This document shows, piece by piece, positions 56,801 through 62,690 of a DNA stretch of 64,000 bases; position 1 is the stretch's first letter; every line of letters starts with the position of its first letter. A program made the position numbers and the translations under genes. The DNA is taken from NCBI RefSeq assembly GCF_032051675.1, contig NZ_CP116968.1, forward strand, positions 62,001-126,000, read 5' to 3'. The notes beneath the pieces are model-generated. The model did not search any database, was not told the origin of the DNA, and worked only from the letters and a program-made list of their open reading frames with translations. Source of the DNA: Candidatus Nitrospira neomarina (GTDB lineage Bacteria > Nitrospirota > Nitrospiria > Nitrospirales > UBA8639).

Positions 56801-58485
56801 GGCAACTGGCCCTGTTCCAGCCGCCCATTAACCCCGCGGCTCTAGTGCAGGCCGTTGCTGGCGGTGGAGGGATAGCCGGTGCCTTGGCCGATCTCAGTGT
56901 TGCTGTCCCCCACTACCGGTACGCTCAGGTGTTGCAACAGGCCAAGGAGGTCACCTCAATGGTCAGCGACTTCGGTTCAGCCCTACTCTCGGCGCTTGAA
57001 GCCAAAGAAGAAGGACAACTCACCCTGTTGCAACACATCCATGAGCGCAATCTGCTCAACCTCATGACCACCGTCAAGGAATATGAACTCAGTGAGGCGA
57101 AGGAAGAGATAGAGGCGCTAAACATTACCCGCCAAAATATTGAGGGCCGTCAAGAGCGCTATCGAGCTTTGGTGGAAGATGGGACCGCAGGGCTCTCCCT
57201 CAATGCTGCAGAAGGGTTTGCAATGACCTCTAAGAATATTGTCAAAGCACTGAAGGTTGGTAAGGGCATTACTGACGTATTGGCAAAAATGGTGAAGGTC
57301 ACTCCTGATATTCAACTTGGAGCTAGTGGTTTCGGGGGAAGCCCTCTTGCTACTACCACCCTGACAGGAGATAACCTGGCTGCTGTGTTGGAAGCCCAGG
57401 GAGCCATTGTGGATGTAGTCGCCGATGGTTTGGACATTGCGGCTGAAATGTCTCAGGACATCGGGGCGTACCAGCGCCGATTGGCGGAGTGGAAACAGGA
57501 GGGGAAAACAGCCGAGTTTGATTTGCAGGCAATTGAGAAACAAATGGCCATTGCCGGCATTCGCTTGCAGCGGATGGAATTTGAGCAGACCATTCACGAA
57601 AAAGAACTCCAGCAAAAACAGGAGGTGGCTGACTTTTTCCGCATTAAGTTCACCAATGGCGAGCTGCGCAACTGGATGGTGGGCAGATTGTCCGGGCTAT
57701 ACTTTCAGGCTTACAAACTCGCCTACGACCTGGCCAAAGGTGCCGAGAAAGCCCTCCAATTTGAGCTGCCCTCCACCCAGACCTTCATTACCCCGGGTCA
57801 CTGGGACAGCCTCAAGAAGGGGTTACTGGCGGGAGAATCCTTGACGCTGGAACTCAACCGGATGGATAAGGTCCGTCTAGATCAAGACAGCCGCTTCCAG
57901 GAAATCGAGAAAACCATTTCGATGAAGCGGACCTTCCCTGAAGCCTTTGGAGTTCTCAAACAGACGGGGGGGTGTGAACTTTCCCTGAGCGAGCGATTGT
58001 TCAACCTCGACTTTCCAGGACACTATTGTCGCCTGATCAAAACCATGGCCATCTCCGTCAAGACCGCTGGCGAGATTGATGCCTTCGATGGCGTGCATGC
58101 CTCGCTAAGTCAGACCAGTAACAGAACCCTGTTGGTCCCCGACAGCAATGCTGTCAGCTATCTGATGGGCATTAGTGATGACCCGCAGGACACCAGCACC
58201 CTGCGGGTCAACTGGCGCACCAACCAGCAGATTGCCATCTCCAAACCATCGGAAGACCTGGGTATGTTCAATCTGAACTTCTTTTTGGATGACCGCTACT
58301 TCCCCTTCGAGGGCACGGGCGCTGTCTCCACATGGCGGTTTGATATGCCGCTGGAGAATAATCCTTCGCTGGTTAAAGACGGCAAGCCCCCCCAGTTGCG
58401 AATCACCGATGTGATTATCCACCTGCGATACACTTCAAAGGTTGATCAGGGCACCTTCAAACAAGCGGTGCAGGACTTGTTATAG
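44824..58485 (+). CDS. giant Tc-toxin A-subunit-like protein with multiple LamG modules
   Basis: A 4553-residue protein. Residues ~1-405 resemble the VRP1/TcA N terminus (CDHYRSIFGPAAYFVDL, RRPDLARIRLDAINTSD). Next come two LamG domains (~408-610, 660-905), three jelly-roll-like repeats (~915-1125, 1136-1345, 1356-1570), two more LamGs (~1590-1775, 1810-2040), a helical shell (~2040-2745), and an ABC-toxin/neuraminidase-like region (~2750-3085; ENYIEPELRRTKTPLFKEL). A Pro linker leads to a fifth LamG (~3105-3480) split by a coiled coil, then the pore and TcB-binding region (~3750-4553; FEGTGAVSTWRFDMP). Ordinary TcA subunits are ~2500 residues. No signal peptide and no TcB or TcC gene is seen. 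AGGAG precedes the ATG. Confidence 0.85.
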   Translation: MMSTLRLPPAQEALQQFRENHPEMNSIQQIVSIPEDEFVKLYGKKLAGGDREARQIHRTAANLQESAALLWVNIKDAVSPYLKQTLFNNLPENLPEAFINQQESIPGYNRLFGNLDFIECDHYRSIFGPAAYFVDLMRFVEQNITQKNPIPSWCSLEERRPDLARIRLDAINTSDLIPYIDLVNELLEAFVKTGGGADRDTYEVVKDEIFPMSLPFDLPLAEIRSYLKQLKTSLHQIYQTFEPSLGQNETIIKHLITREFLELSPKEFSVIISEISQPADLSQRYGVVDASLPGNAGLENVEVFLAQTGLTRKQLNELIFQDLDRHEVNAGLSRLLFINNVNDGLGYLTIAPNTPDPEYPNLLFDKLLNLSSQKLDRIYRFLRLSRKLGWSFAELDWALRSLRSPYVAETALRFDGINDYVACRNVSQVTGKEFTVEAWINPSRAGSHVILSKGSQADQQLHFMVWINAFNQLSFYGRTPANPFEMASLYTIPSDAFTHIAVMVAEKTVRFYINGRPDQGATLTTPLEVVGEDLNIGRDLTAKFFAGVLKEVRIWKVARTPNQIANDRYGRLADETENLIGYWPLIETVDHSLTDLSGSGNHGKLGGEGFAAQPQWVRRDLVLDSPQQLQSQASVYFPQDYTSQPVEAMRPLPSPPILTRETVLHLDGDNDVLVIQNAKNWGLGRLDRWTLELWFNATDRKKLANRQQVLFTQGDKEAGLSIYLFKDRLYVLQWCNNFEQTEFRSSLLLTQKNPKFTYDHWHHLAVTHNEFPATDPPLPLDVIEVRAFLDGTPLTTADQTTEVAPGFRLSPVGAVCLGGLAEGMITGFDDGPTKPGTEDQHFFAGQITELRLWRTVKSAEELRRDRIVAPMITPDLLAYLPLDEGTGWLVRDRAGAQHGNPFTGTLQQRQIALQTTHTDTELVNIYSHYDKPEALAWKDYFYAGRLRIANKNDAVGVTFLSRHPDGTGTDQYYRLSRDADHPTFHLVAHPAGVQALKSADPASDKTVSTIQPKANVWHHFLIRVKDTGTRTTIQAKIWPAGKEEPADFQIEAYDDNPDIRITSGTVGVWTVGNNTDSRRQFDNLCVWPTTSTNPNPADLWLDINFEAQSQMPEPEHWRDTGDRIIPLGKERLFRELKITGSPGRAAFGTDSTLNNIHAHYHRPEVDAFAWQDYTYEGQMRITEANSGIGVTVLGRDPEAIDQYYSLRRDAEHRTFHLAAHPDGVQPVRSLNPQTDQTDSGIDPAPNTWYRFSLQVMSKQTVNRTEIRGKVWEVGTPEPPAFQMMAYDDSSIRLQSGTVGVWATGPGSKYFDQLRVIQKLLLSESFQTYAPDQDPLNWRNTGKDNSREEDKTLFKTAQIDTTIAFRTVSTDTNIHSHYVAPGVLDWGNYIYTGRLYVTNPNAGIGVTFLSRYADDTVEPGKHDHYYRLRRYSTKKPATFHISPHRGDGKTSDELIKGKADSGINPKSNTWYRFHIEVEDTGTRTNIRAKVWQDSEPEPADFQIDAYDDAKDRLKTGTVGLWALGQGAKYFDDLQVFQPLLLSSKVNPEHWSDTPSRDRHELNDTLFKAIDIQDNQLQWTTIDAFPLLRRPLAQTALEFNGNGQYLAGELESERVLTELSVEAWVKPSGTRPNPILSIGEIANGNTALTAFGLNEDGHLTLTTDGTALAGSTEINTTEFTHVAVRVQAASVTFLVNGVADAPPLKLTTPFKLKMTGLEIGRNGGSQILQYFAGQIKEVRLWNMARTNEQIAAGRYQRPEASDALMGYWQLGGKTGNQIRVGSPQQPTLKPGMPAAPPAPIGVNLPDTGFWSAQRKILTFNGSQSVHYADPGDPHERQQRTIEVWFQVRNKTISHRKQVIYHEGDGQRDLLLYVYDSELYFVGYNMPTDESRWETTHEENWWVNPVDLQRVWRLKTDRIESGRWHHAAIVLDGRDEVRPESLRGYLDGKLAVMGPGSKLWQHKTTFSLSRAQSTVQFHDGEGQGVDSSGLSGGILQVRLWNRARTAQEIADNWSQDLDLTLPPPDLDLLWNLDEASGIQIPDKSGKKRLGSFEETEQLQFLRQSLQDLPVSALTPVTLDETALHQIADIKRLKDEHHLSIDRLTALWSTLKHVGREDSSTLFDQVFNTQGDKTERWDYHLDRPIRWDRTGQESRNRDRQTRSKLMASLQVSSQDLDALVKHLSGAEISIELDTPYLTRLYRLARLPKLLRLPVMEFLELLKTMNQTSIETLSDVLRLRDRVAWMQRTGISVAELIFFGKAVTTEHAELFSETDLRTLAKQLGEQAKDILVSGESFATTEISQAQSMTIFQFLQDHALVEVINSAELVKATELVKLTAMQKQIQALAAVKPGPALSDLSGLTEYLATTENWMGEFDTLKTELDFLRKGLGDQVREALMAQNLLADNGLVHRQQPDSFSDEKLLKLLPAPDQKKPAILKKRARIREWLEQRLDRQERQEQIQGTVHETLTRLRAALSEALSQGLTDMFEESGDLVNVVIDYLDGQENAVDAVAFIKEIYTIQAADSPIPGNLSIYLAKFVKLLYLLAKFELSVKEAKAFLKKPEMVFTWATTPLALTDLLQPSLDNLDRLAQFQQLKTAFNDEDGQLIGVLGLGAIDLSELSANDENVRQLTALTGWEPPQLITLAKSLGGKNHNQVEVLHRLQQCFALAQSMGSDVDFLIQLSSTQHLDFAFYSRQAAILLKVLRANYSAEEWAKVYKPIRNQLAVQKRDALLALAMKKLDAHHYEGRKDPDILYEYFLLDMQMGSEVETSRIVQATASLQLYVQRCLMNLEAGVNPATIPLKEWEWVKNYRVWEANRKVFLYPENYIEPELRRTKTPLFKELEQNLLQADINQEAVEKAYISYLDQFAELAKLKIVGSYLHRELEGDPNSGDETLYLIGRTDTQPRMYYLRKHMKTGQGERWLPWEKIDVAINSDFATPVYAFGKLLLFWTEFSKLKESQDLRLSDPYLLSFPVDYLLERSLKEPGLYSAKKLEKELSTEQITKLKGPGPDWTIDSEYYLFDNRIVGRVQKNVDVYKTVVKYSYYNFGKTWISPQTHLETQLSEEERKQIKWQKLYVQRAFKFNLPSTTVEPEPIPEPIPDPNQKFLQIDENTKLFLTLPPFDMKQLTWSFWVKFVKEEKEVKYKGSIAKDPKEPLKERTPISQENINDPAFRETHNLDAQAQLLTLLNYDNGSFQMTATNYYTAIPGAQIRENDVSTAVNLTEKALKLSQENKFREAAKELAKIPKTPIAEIPTDAIGKIASAIKAQEDAIASRTEAMTARNEATNARAAAEAADADKKKLLEATATQKENQAAKKEAEATQKEQDVSTRQRDAVAAIQAAHTASTNQLRIEVEEPKWESKTLKLSVRFGDANEELTTTAAWNVWRHVAVTLEKTVDGYQVKLIQHGQDGAEVVEKTTHLKSKQLAQGELLEIGRQTVASEIFTTHMAEFRLWNQLKDTATIQEELFLRKAEEDGLFSLPLNSQVPESHMTLVESEELTFTIPIAFQGALSEHLSERERIIIFYGDTIKSIRNNLLEEQGFKLELKQPTSKNYDVGLRSHQPTNAPREANLSLMTTDGLFVNDFATLDHSAILKSTNTGRLIIQKLQSQEVSFLDVHNRPGWYILDTGDEQFLIKAIFLDKKNKELPVLTAAELMQVRYDNAKNTSNIKAQNISVSFDLQETQAPVVSAVNKVEFQFERLSTYAIHQLSQNLFTGGIDKFLSPASQRAKELDFWQIYRPDPDLVPEERNQIPAVIDFQGSYRLYYEEMFFHIPFLIANQLNANQQFADAQKWYHYIFNPTIATPNDSPPNPNDRYWQYLPYRNRTSKSLQAVLTQEESLTVYREDPFDPHAIAALRLTSYQKSIVMKYIDNLLDWGDSLFTQDTRESINEATMLYILAFNLLGPRPKAKTVKRMDAIGTYNDFVQDRNAAIEFLTDVEKIPVPTDSDDAIGRSPHSQLITHFCVPENEKFIGYWDQVEDRLYKIRHSLNIEGIFRQLALFQPPINPAALVQAVAGGGGIAGALADLSVAVPHYRYAQVLQQAKEVTSMVSDFGSALLSALEAKEEGQLTLLQHIHERNLLNLMTTVKEYELSEAKEEIEALNITRQNIEGRQERYRALVEDGTAGLSLNAAEGFAMTSKNIVKALKVGKGITDVLAKMVKVTPDIQLGASGFGGSPLATTTLTGDNLAAVLEAQGAIVDVVADGLDIAAEMSQDIGAYQRRLAEWKQEGKTAEFDLQAIEKQMAIAGIRLQRMEFEQTIHEKELQQKQEVADFFRIKFTNGELRNWMVGRLSGLYFQAYKLAYDLAKGAEKALQFELPSTQTFITPGHWDSLKKGLLAGESLTLELNRMDKVRLDQDSRFQEIEKTISMKRTFPEAFGVLKQTGGCELSLSERLFNLDFPGHYCRLIKTMAISVKTAGEIDAFDGVHASLSQTSNRTLLVPDSNAVSYLMGISDDPQDTSTLRVNWRTNQQIAISKPSEDLGMFNLNFFLDDRYFPFEGTGAVSTWRFDMPLENNPSLVKDGKPPQLRITDVIIHLRYTSKVDQGTFKQAVQDLL

Positions 58486-58581
58486 GAGTGAACCCTAATC
58501 AGTGAGGGGCGGGGTAAAGACTGGAACCGCTGCGAGATCAAGTAACGTGACAAAGTAGTGACAGTGGCATGCGTAGCGATG

Positions 58582-58613
58582 GCACGGTTATGGAAAGTTT
58601 TCCATAACCGTGC
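58582..58613 (+). terminator. 32-bp near-perfect palindrome after the giant gene
   Basis: Arms GCACGGTTATGGAAA (58582-58596) and TTTCCATAACCGTGC (58599-58613) pair over all 15 bases with only GT between them. TTATTTCTC follows. It lies 97 bases beyond the giant gene's stop and is the best candidate for its terminator, although the loop is very tight and the T-tract imperfect; a cruciform or protein site is possible. Confidence 0.55.
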
Positions 58614-58637
58614 TTATTTCTCACGTCTGTGGTCTGA

Positions 58638-58721
58638 GTGTCCGGAACGGACACGCGCTGCAGGTATTTCAATCTGTTCTGGCCGCAGGTTACGGGGTGA
58701 ACCCTGGAGCGAGACGACTGT
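58638..58721 (+). pseudogene. remnant of a PAS-domain gene
   Basis: The frame from 58638 reads SGTDTRCRYFNLFWPQVTG, then a TGA (58698-58700), then TLERDD. This matches the PAS domain of the kinase at 40086 (GMDTRCTYFNTSW ... TLEQE), with a gap-free nucleotide match over about 69 bases. Only this fragment is left; it shows that a PAS-containing gene was lost at the right side of the toxin gene. Confidence 0.6.
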
Positions 58722-58806
58722 ACAGCGTGCCACAAAATACCTATGAAATCCTTATCGGGCGTTGAGGCGAGATGAATACAGCTCACAAAAGTAAAGTAAG
58801 GTGATG

Positions 58807-59535
58807 ATGGGATTTATCCTCCGAGCCGCCGCCGTGTGTCTTGTGCTGGCCGGCAGCGCCCAAGCGGCCGACTTGGCCGCCATCGATGCCGACGCCATGT
58901 CGGGCGATCCGGAGCGCATCCGCAAGTCTATCCACGCCTACGAGTTGCTTGAATCGGATGATGCCGACGTGCTCTGGCGCTTGATCCGCGCCTATTACAA
59001 CTACTACGACGAGTTCACCGAACGTGACCGCTCCACGCAGGAGTGGGCCGCTAACCGAGGCTATGCATTGGCGGAGAGGGCCCTACCCAAGTTTCCCCAT
59101 AAGGCTGAAGTCGTGTATTACGGCGCTACCATCGGCTTGGCCTACGCCGAAGTTCACCGTTTCAAGGCCCCTTTCCTCATCGGCGATCTGTTCAAGACGC
59201 TCGAAGAAGCGTGGCGTTTGGATCCCGCCATCGACGGCGGTGGACCCGACCGAAGGCTCGCTTTCCTGTACGCCTTACCCTGGCCACTCGGCAAATGGGA
59301 CAAAGAAAAAGTCGTAGAGCATCTGCAGAAAGCCGTGGTGTTTGCGCCGGAAAGGGCATCGAATCGGCTCGGTTTGGCCAAGGCGCTTGCAGACCTCAAA
59401 CGCTACGACGAGGGGTGGCCCCATGTGCAATTCATGCGCGCGGGCAACTTCTGGGCGGCCTCCGATCATTGGAAGACGATTTACTTGCGACGCACCGAAG
59501 AGGTCGCCGCCGAATATCCCCAGAACCGGAAGTAG
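58807..59535 (+). CDS. exported TatT-like/TPR protein
   Basis: A ~242-residue protein with a Sec signal (ILRAAAVCLVLAGSAQA, cleavage near residue 20) and helical repeats: LWRLIRAYYNYYDEF, LFKTLEEAWRLDPAIDGGG followed by RRLAFLYALP, HLQKAVVFAPERASNRLGL. The DGGGPDRRL-type motif and overall layout resemble the TRAP-transporter T-component (TatT) family. It is likely periplasmic and a protein-binding scaffold. ATG 58807 is chosen for spacing to AAGG; ATG 58804 is also possible. No TRAP transporter gene is near. GC is higher than in the toxin gene. Confidence 0.7.
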   Translation: MGFILRAAAVCLVLAGSAQAADLAAIDADAMSGDPERIRKSIHAYELLESDDADVLWRLIRAYYNYYDEFTERDRSTQEWAANRGYALAERALPKFPHKAEVVYYGATIGLAYAEVHRFKAPFLIGDLFKTLEEAWRLDPAIDGGGPDRRLAFLYALPWPLGKWDKEKVVEHLQKAVVFAPERASNRLGLAKALADLKRYDEGWPHVQFMRAGNFWAASDHWKTIYLRRTEEVAAEYPQNRK

Positions 59536-59669
59536 ACAGACCGCTTGGGCAGGCGAATCGCGACCTGTTTGTGTATGCACTGTGCGGAGGCCAAGGGCAA
59601 TGATTGATGAGTTAGTGGCGGATCGTATGAACTATCCGGAGAGGGACGAATGTCGAGGAGCACACCAAA

Positions 59670-62228
59670 ATGATCTATGAACGCCTACGCGTATTCGTCA
59701 GCTCAAGAATGCAGGAGCTGGCGCTGGAACGCGCGGCTATAAAGGCCGCACTTGATGAGCTCAATATAGACGGGTGGGTGTTCGAGGAGGACGCCGGGGC
59801 GCGGGCGCAGGCGATTCAGCAGAGCTACAAGGAAGAAATCGACAGCGCTGACCTGTACATCGGACTTTTCTGGCGGGACTACGGTGACTACACCATCGAC
59901 GAATTCGAGTACGCCGCCCAACGCAACAAAGACCGTCTGATTTACGAAAAGCGTGCGGGCATCGATAATCAGCGCGATCCGAAATTACAAGCGTTTCTGG
60001 ATCAAATCGGCAAGGTCGAGACGGGACTCACTGCCCGGTGGTTCAACACGCCTGAGGAATTGCAGGAGGGGGTCAAACAAGATGCCGCGCGTTGGCAGAC
60101 CCGAAAGATCCGGGAGCTGAGAGAGCTCAACGTCAGTTACCAACCCAGCCCTCTGGATGCAGGCGAACAACGGGATTTAAAGATCCTGCTGGGCAAGGTC
60201 AAGCACTTTTGGGTTGAAGGAGTCCTGGAACAGACGATCCGACGTGCCGGCCTGCTCGAACTCGGCAAAGACACCCAACCGCAGGCGGTGGGAAATCCCT
60301 GGGAGGCCGTGCTCGAGTTTCCCTTCGAAGGCACCCGGGCCGTCGCTCCGGGAAAAAGCATTTCGGATGTATTTGACGACGTGGAGCGCTCCGTCCTCAT
60401 TCTGGGTCAGCCGGGTTCTGGCAAGACGACGACCCTGCTCACGTTGGTCCGTGAACTCGTGACACGCGCCGAAAGAAATCCCGCCCAGCCCATTCCGGTG
60501 GTGTTTCATCTGTCCTCATGGGTCGACCCGAAGCAGTTGTTGGATACCTGGTTGGTGGATGAACTGAGCGACAAGTATCAGATCCCCAAGAAAATCGGCA
60601 AAGATTGGCTGGAGCACCAGCGGTTGCTCCTGCTTCTGGACGGTTTGGATGAGGTCATGGGTGAGCATCGTGCCGCGTGTGTTGAAGCCATCAACCGGTA
60701 TGGCAAGGAGACCGGGCTGCCCGGCATGGTCGTGTGCTGTCGCCTGGAACAGTACGAAGAGTTGACGGTCAAGCTGACGCTGAACGGGGCCATTTGCCTG
60801 CGGCCGCTGACCGACGCACAAATCGACACGTACGTCGAGGAAGCGGGCGCCGAGCTGGCCGGACTGCGAAACGCAATCCGACAAGACAGCGTCCTCCAGG
60901 AACTCGCCCGCTCCCCGCTGATGCTCAACGTGATGTGTCTGGCCTATCGGGGCTACGGGGTGGAGAACCTGGCAGGGCGTGAGACCCCAGAGGATCGGAC
61001 CAAGCATCTCTTTACAACCTACATCGATCTGATGTTCAAAAAACGGGGTAAGGCCGCGCTTGCCTATCCACAGGAGCGGACCCTCGGCTGGTTATCCTGG
61101 ATCGCCAGGAAATTGTCAGAACGTAACCAGGCAATGTTTCTGATCGAAGATCTGCAACCGGGCTGGCTGACAAACGGCGCCCAGCGCTGGATGTACCTCG
61201 CGGGGTTCAGCCTCGTGGTGGGTCTTCTGTTGGGCTTCGTAAACATTGCGTATTACGGAGCCGGGTACTACGGCCGCTTCGACGCTTCGACACAAAAGTT
61301 ATTCCTTCAGCCCGGGGAGTGGATTGCCTGGTTGACGGCGCTGCCGCTTTGGTTGCTGTTTTTCGGATGGATCGAAGGCCTTGGCTCCAGTTCGGGCCGC
61401 CCTCTTCTGGAACGTGTGGCGCCCGGCATCCAGCGCGCCGGGGTGAAGGGCCTCATAAGCGCGGGCCTTTGGTCGCTGGTCGCCTGGGCAGCAGTAGCGA
61501 TCCTATGTTTTTTGAGGGAGCTCCCATTCGACTTGGTGTTGCTACAACATCTGCTCTGGAATGGTGTGGCATTGGCCTTGCTGGCAGGTGCCATGGGGCG
61601 CAATCGAAGCATCTACTACAGCATCAACACAGTTGAATCTCTTCGTTGGTCACTCGGGAATGCTTGGCAGGGCGCGCTACTCGGGCTCCTTGGTGGCTTA
61701 CTCGTCGGATCCGCTTTGCCTTTCATTTCATCATTGGGGGATCGGTGGTGGATCCCCTTTCTTGGCTTCGCGATCGTAGGCCTAGGAATCGGGGGAATTC
61801 TGGGCGGTCTCAAGCCCCATGTCCTACAGACAAAGACGGTGCCGAACCAGGGAATCAGGCTCTCACTCAGAATGGCCGTCCTCGTGGCCCTGAACGCCGT
61901 GTGGCTCGTTGCGATCGCGGTGGGAATCGCGGCGGCTGGCGGTTTTGTCTATCATCCCGCGTTTCGTGTGGGTGACTACTACGTGCCAGGTTTGGGTTAT
62001 TTCACGGCCACGGTTACGACCCTCTTCCTCTGGTTCGGCGGACTGGATGTGATCAAGCACTATGTCCTGAGGGCCGTCCTGAGCGCGAGCGGGCAGACAC
62101 CATGGAATCTTGCGCGCTTTCTCGAGCAAGCCCGCGGCCTCAACTTGATGCAAAGGGTTGGCAGCGCCTACATCTTCGTGCACCGGCGATTGCTCGAGCA
62201 CCTGGCGGCCTCCGGGCAAGCCAGGTAA
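59670..62228 (+). CDS. DUF4062-NACHT STAND protein with C-terminal membrane segments
   Basis: An 852-residue protein. Residues ~1-95 form a DUF4062 domain (RLRVFVSSRMQELALERAAI; YIGLFWRDYGDYTIDEFEYA), then a NACHT NTPase (~240-480) with Walker A GQPGSGKTT (246-254) and Walker B LLLLLDGLDEV (319-329). From ~510 on there are about seven transmembrane segments, ending in GGLDVIKHYVLRAVL and YIFVHRRLLEHLA, a C-terminal pattern seen in STAND proteins of cyanobacteria and others. NACHT proteins of this kind are linked to phage defence or self/non-self signalling. The membrane part could be the effector. GAGGAG lies nine bases before ATG. It is 135 bases after the TatT-like gene. Confidence 0.88.
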   Translation: MIYERLRVFVSSRMQELALERAAIKAALDELNIDGWVFEEDAGARAQAIQQSYKEEIDSADLYIGLFWRDYGDYTIDEFEYAAQRNKDRLIYEKRAGIDNQRDPKLQAFLDQIGKVETGLTARWFNTPEELQEGVKQDAARWQTRKIRELRELNVSYQPSPLDAGEQRDLKILLGKVKHFWVEGVLEQTIRRAGLLELGKDTQPQAVGNPWEAVLEFPFEGTRAVAPGKSISDVFDDVERSVLILGQPGSGKTTTLLTLVRELVTRAERNPAQPIPVVFHLSSWVDPKQLLDTWLVDELSDKYQIPKKIGKDWLEHQRLLLLLDGLDEVMGEHRAACVEAINRYGKETGLPGMVVCCRLEQYEELTVKLTLNGAICLRPLTDAQIDTYVEEAGAELAGLRNAIRQDSVLQELARSPLMLNVMCLAYRGYGVENLAGRETPEDRTKHLFTTYIDLMFKKRGKAALAYPQERTLGWLSWIARKLSERNQAMFLIEDLQPGWLTNGAQRWMYLAGFSLVVGLLLGFVNIAYYGAGYYGRFDASTQKLFLQPGEWIAWLTALPLWLLFFGWIEGLGSSSGRPLLERVAPGIQRAGVKGLISAGLWSLVAWAAVAILCFLRELPFDLVLLQHLLWNGVALALLAGAMGRNRSIYYSINTVESLRWSLGNAWQGALLGLLGGLLVGSALPFISSLGDRWWIPFLGFAIVGLGIGGILGGLKPHVLQTKTVPNQGIRLSLRMAVLVALNAVWLVAIAVGIAAAGGFVYHPAFRVGDYYVPGLGYFTATVTTLFLWFGGLDVIKHYVLRAVLSASGQTPWNLARFLEQARGLNLMQRVGSAYIFVHRRLLEHLAASGQAR

Positions 62229-62690
62229 CGGCGCGAGAGAGAGGGACGAGGCAGCTGTAGTAGACTGGAGAGCCAAGCTTGAGTCGATTCCCGAATGTTC
62301 TGGGGCATGTTGTTAGCCTTCGACGAAATGTGGATCGCTGAAGGGAGCATGGTGTAACCCAATCGCCCCAGAGAGACCCCGCGATGCCAACCAGATATGC
62401 GCCGTGCTCAGCAAGCCGGGACCCGTTCTCGGCGCACCGTTCTCCCGTCTTCCGGGTGATTGCCAACCCCAATGGCGAAACCGAGCACCTCAGTAAATCA
62501 CACCCCCGCGAGCTGAGTCACTGCCACTCAGGTTTTTTGAACCCAAAAATCAGCATTTGCCTGATTGTCAGCCCTCGGCCAAGGCGCTAGCCTGATCCGC
62601 GTCCTATTGATCAATTCCAGCAGTAGCCTCCGAGATGATCCCCAGGATTGGTTTCCTGGCGGCGATAACCCTTTCTGGCAGAAAGGCCGT
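62229..62690. other. intergenic region with repeat copy C
   Basis: This 462-base stretch between the NACHT and TIR genes holds no supported gene apart from the repeat. The frame of the TIR gene is open from 62565, so a TTG at 62607 could extend it by 28 residues; ATG 62691 preceded by AAAGG is preferred. Confidence 0.45.
62527..62570 (+). repeat. island repeat, copy C
   Basis: Begins CTCAGGTTTTTTGAACC and ends AATCAGCATTTGCCTGATT followed by GTCA. It is nearly the same as copy B in its first half and as copy A at its end. On the minus strand the AATCAG/CTGATT hairpin is followed by TTT, like a weak terminator. Confidence 0.7.

Noticed and set aside
44824..58485. The giant protein as a polyketide or non-ribosomal peptide synthetase, or a simple adhesin
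   Set aside because: No carrier, condensation or ketosynthase motifs are present; the ends match TcA-type toxin regions, which adhesins do not have.
62140..62472. 110-codon minus-strand frame between the NACHT and TIR genes
   Set aside because: It overlaps the 3' end of the NACHT gene, has no recognisable family, and seems to be a GC-rich shadow frame.
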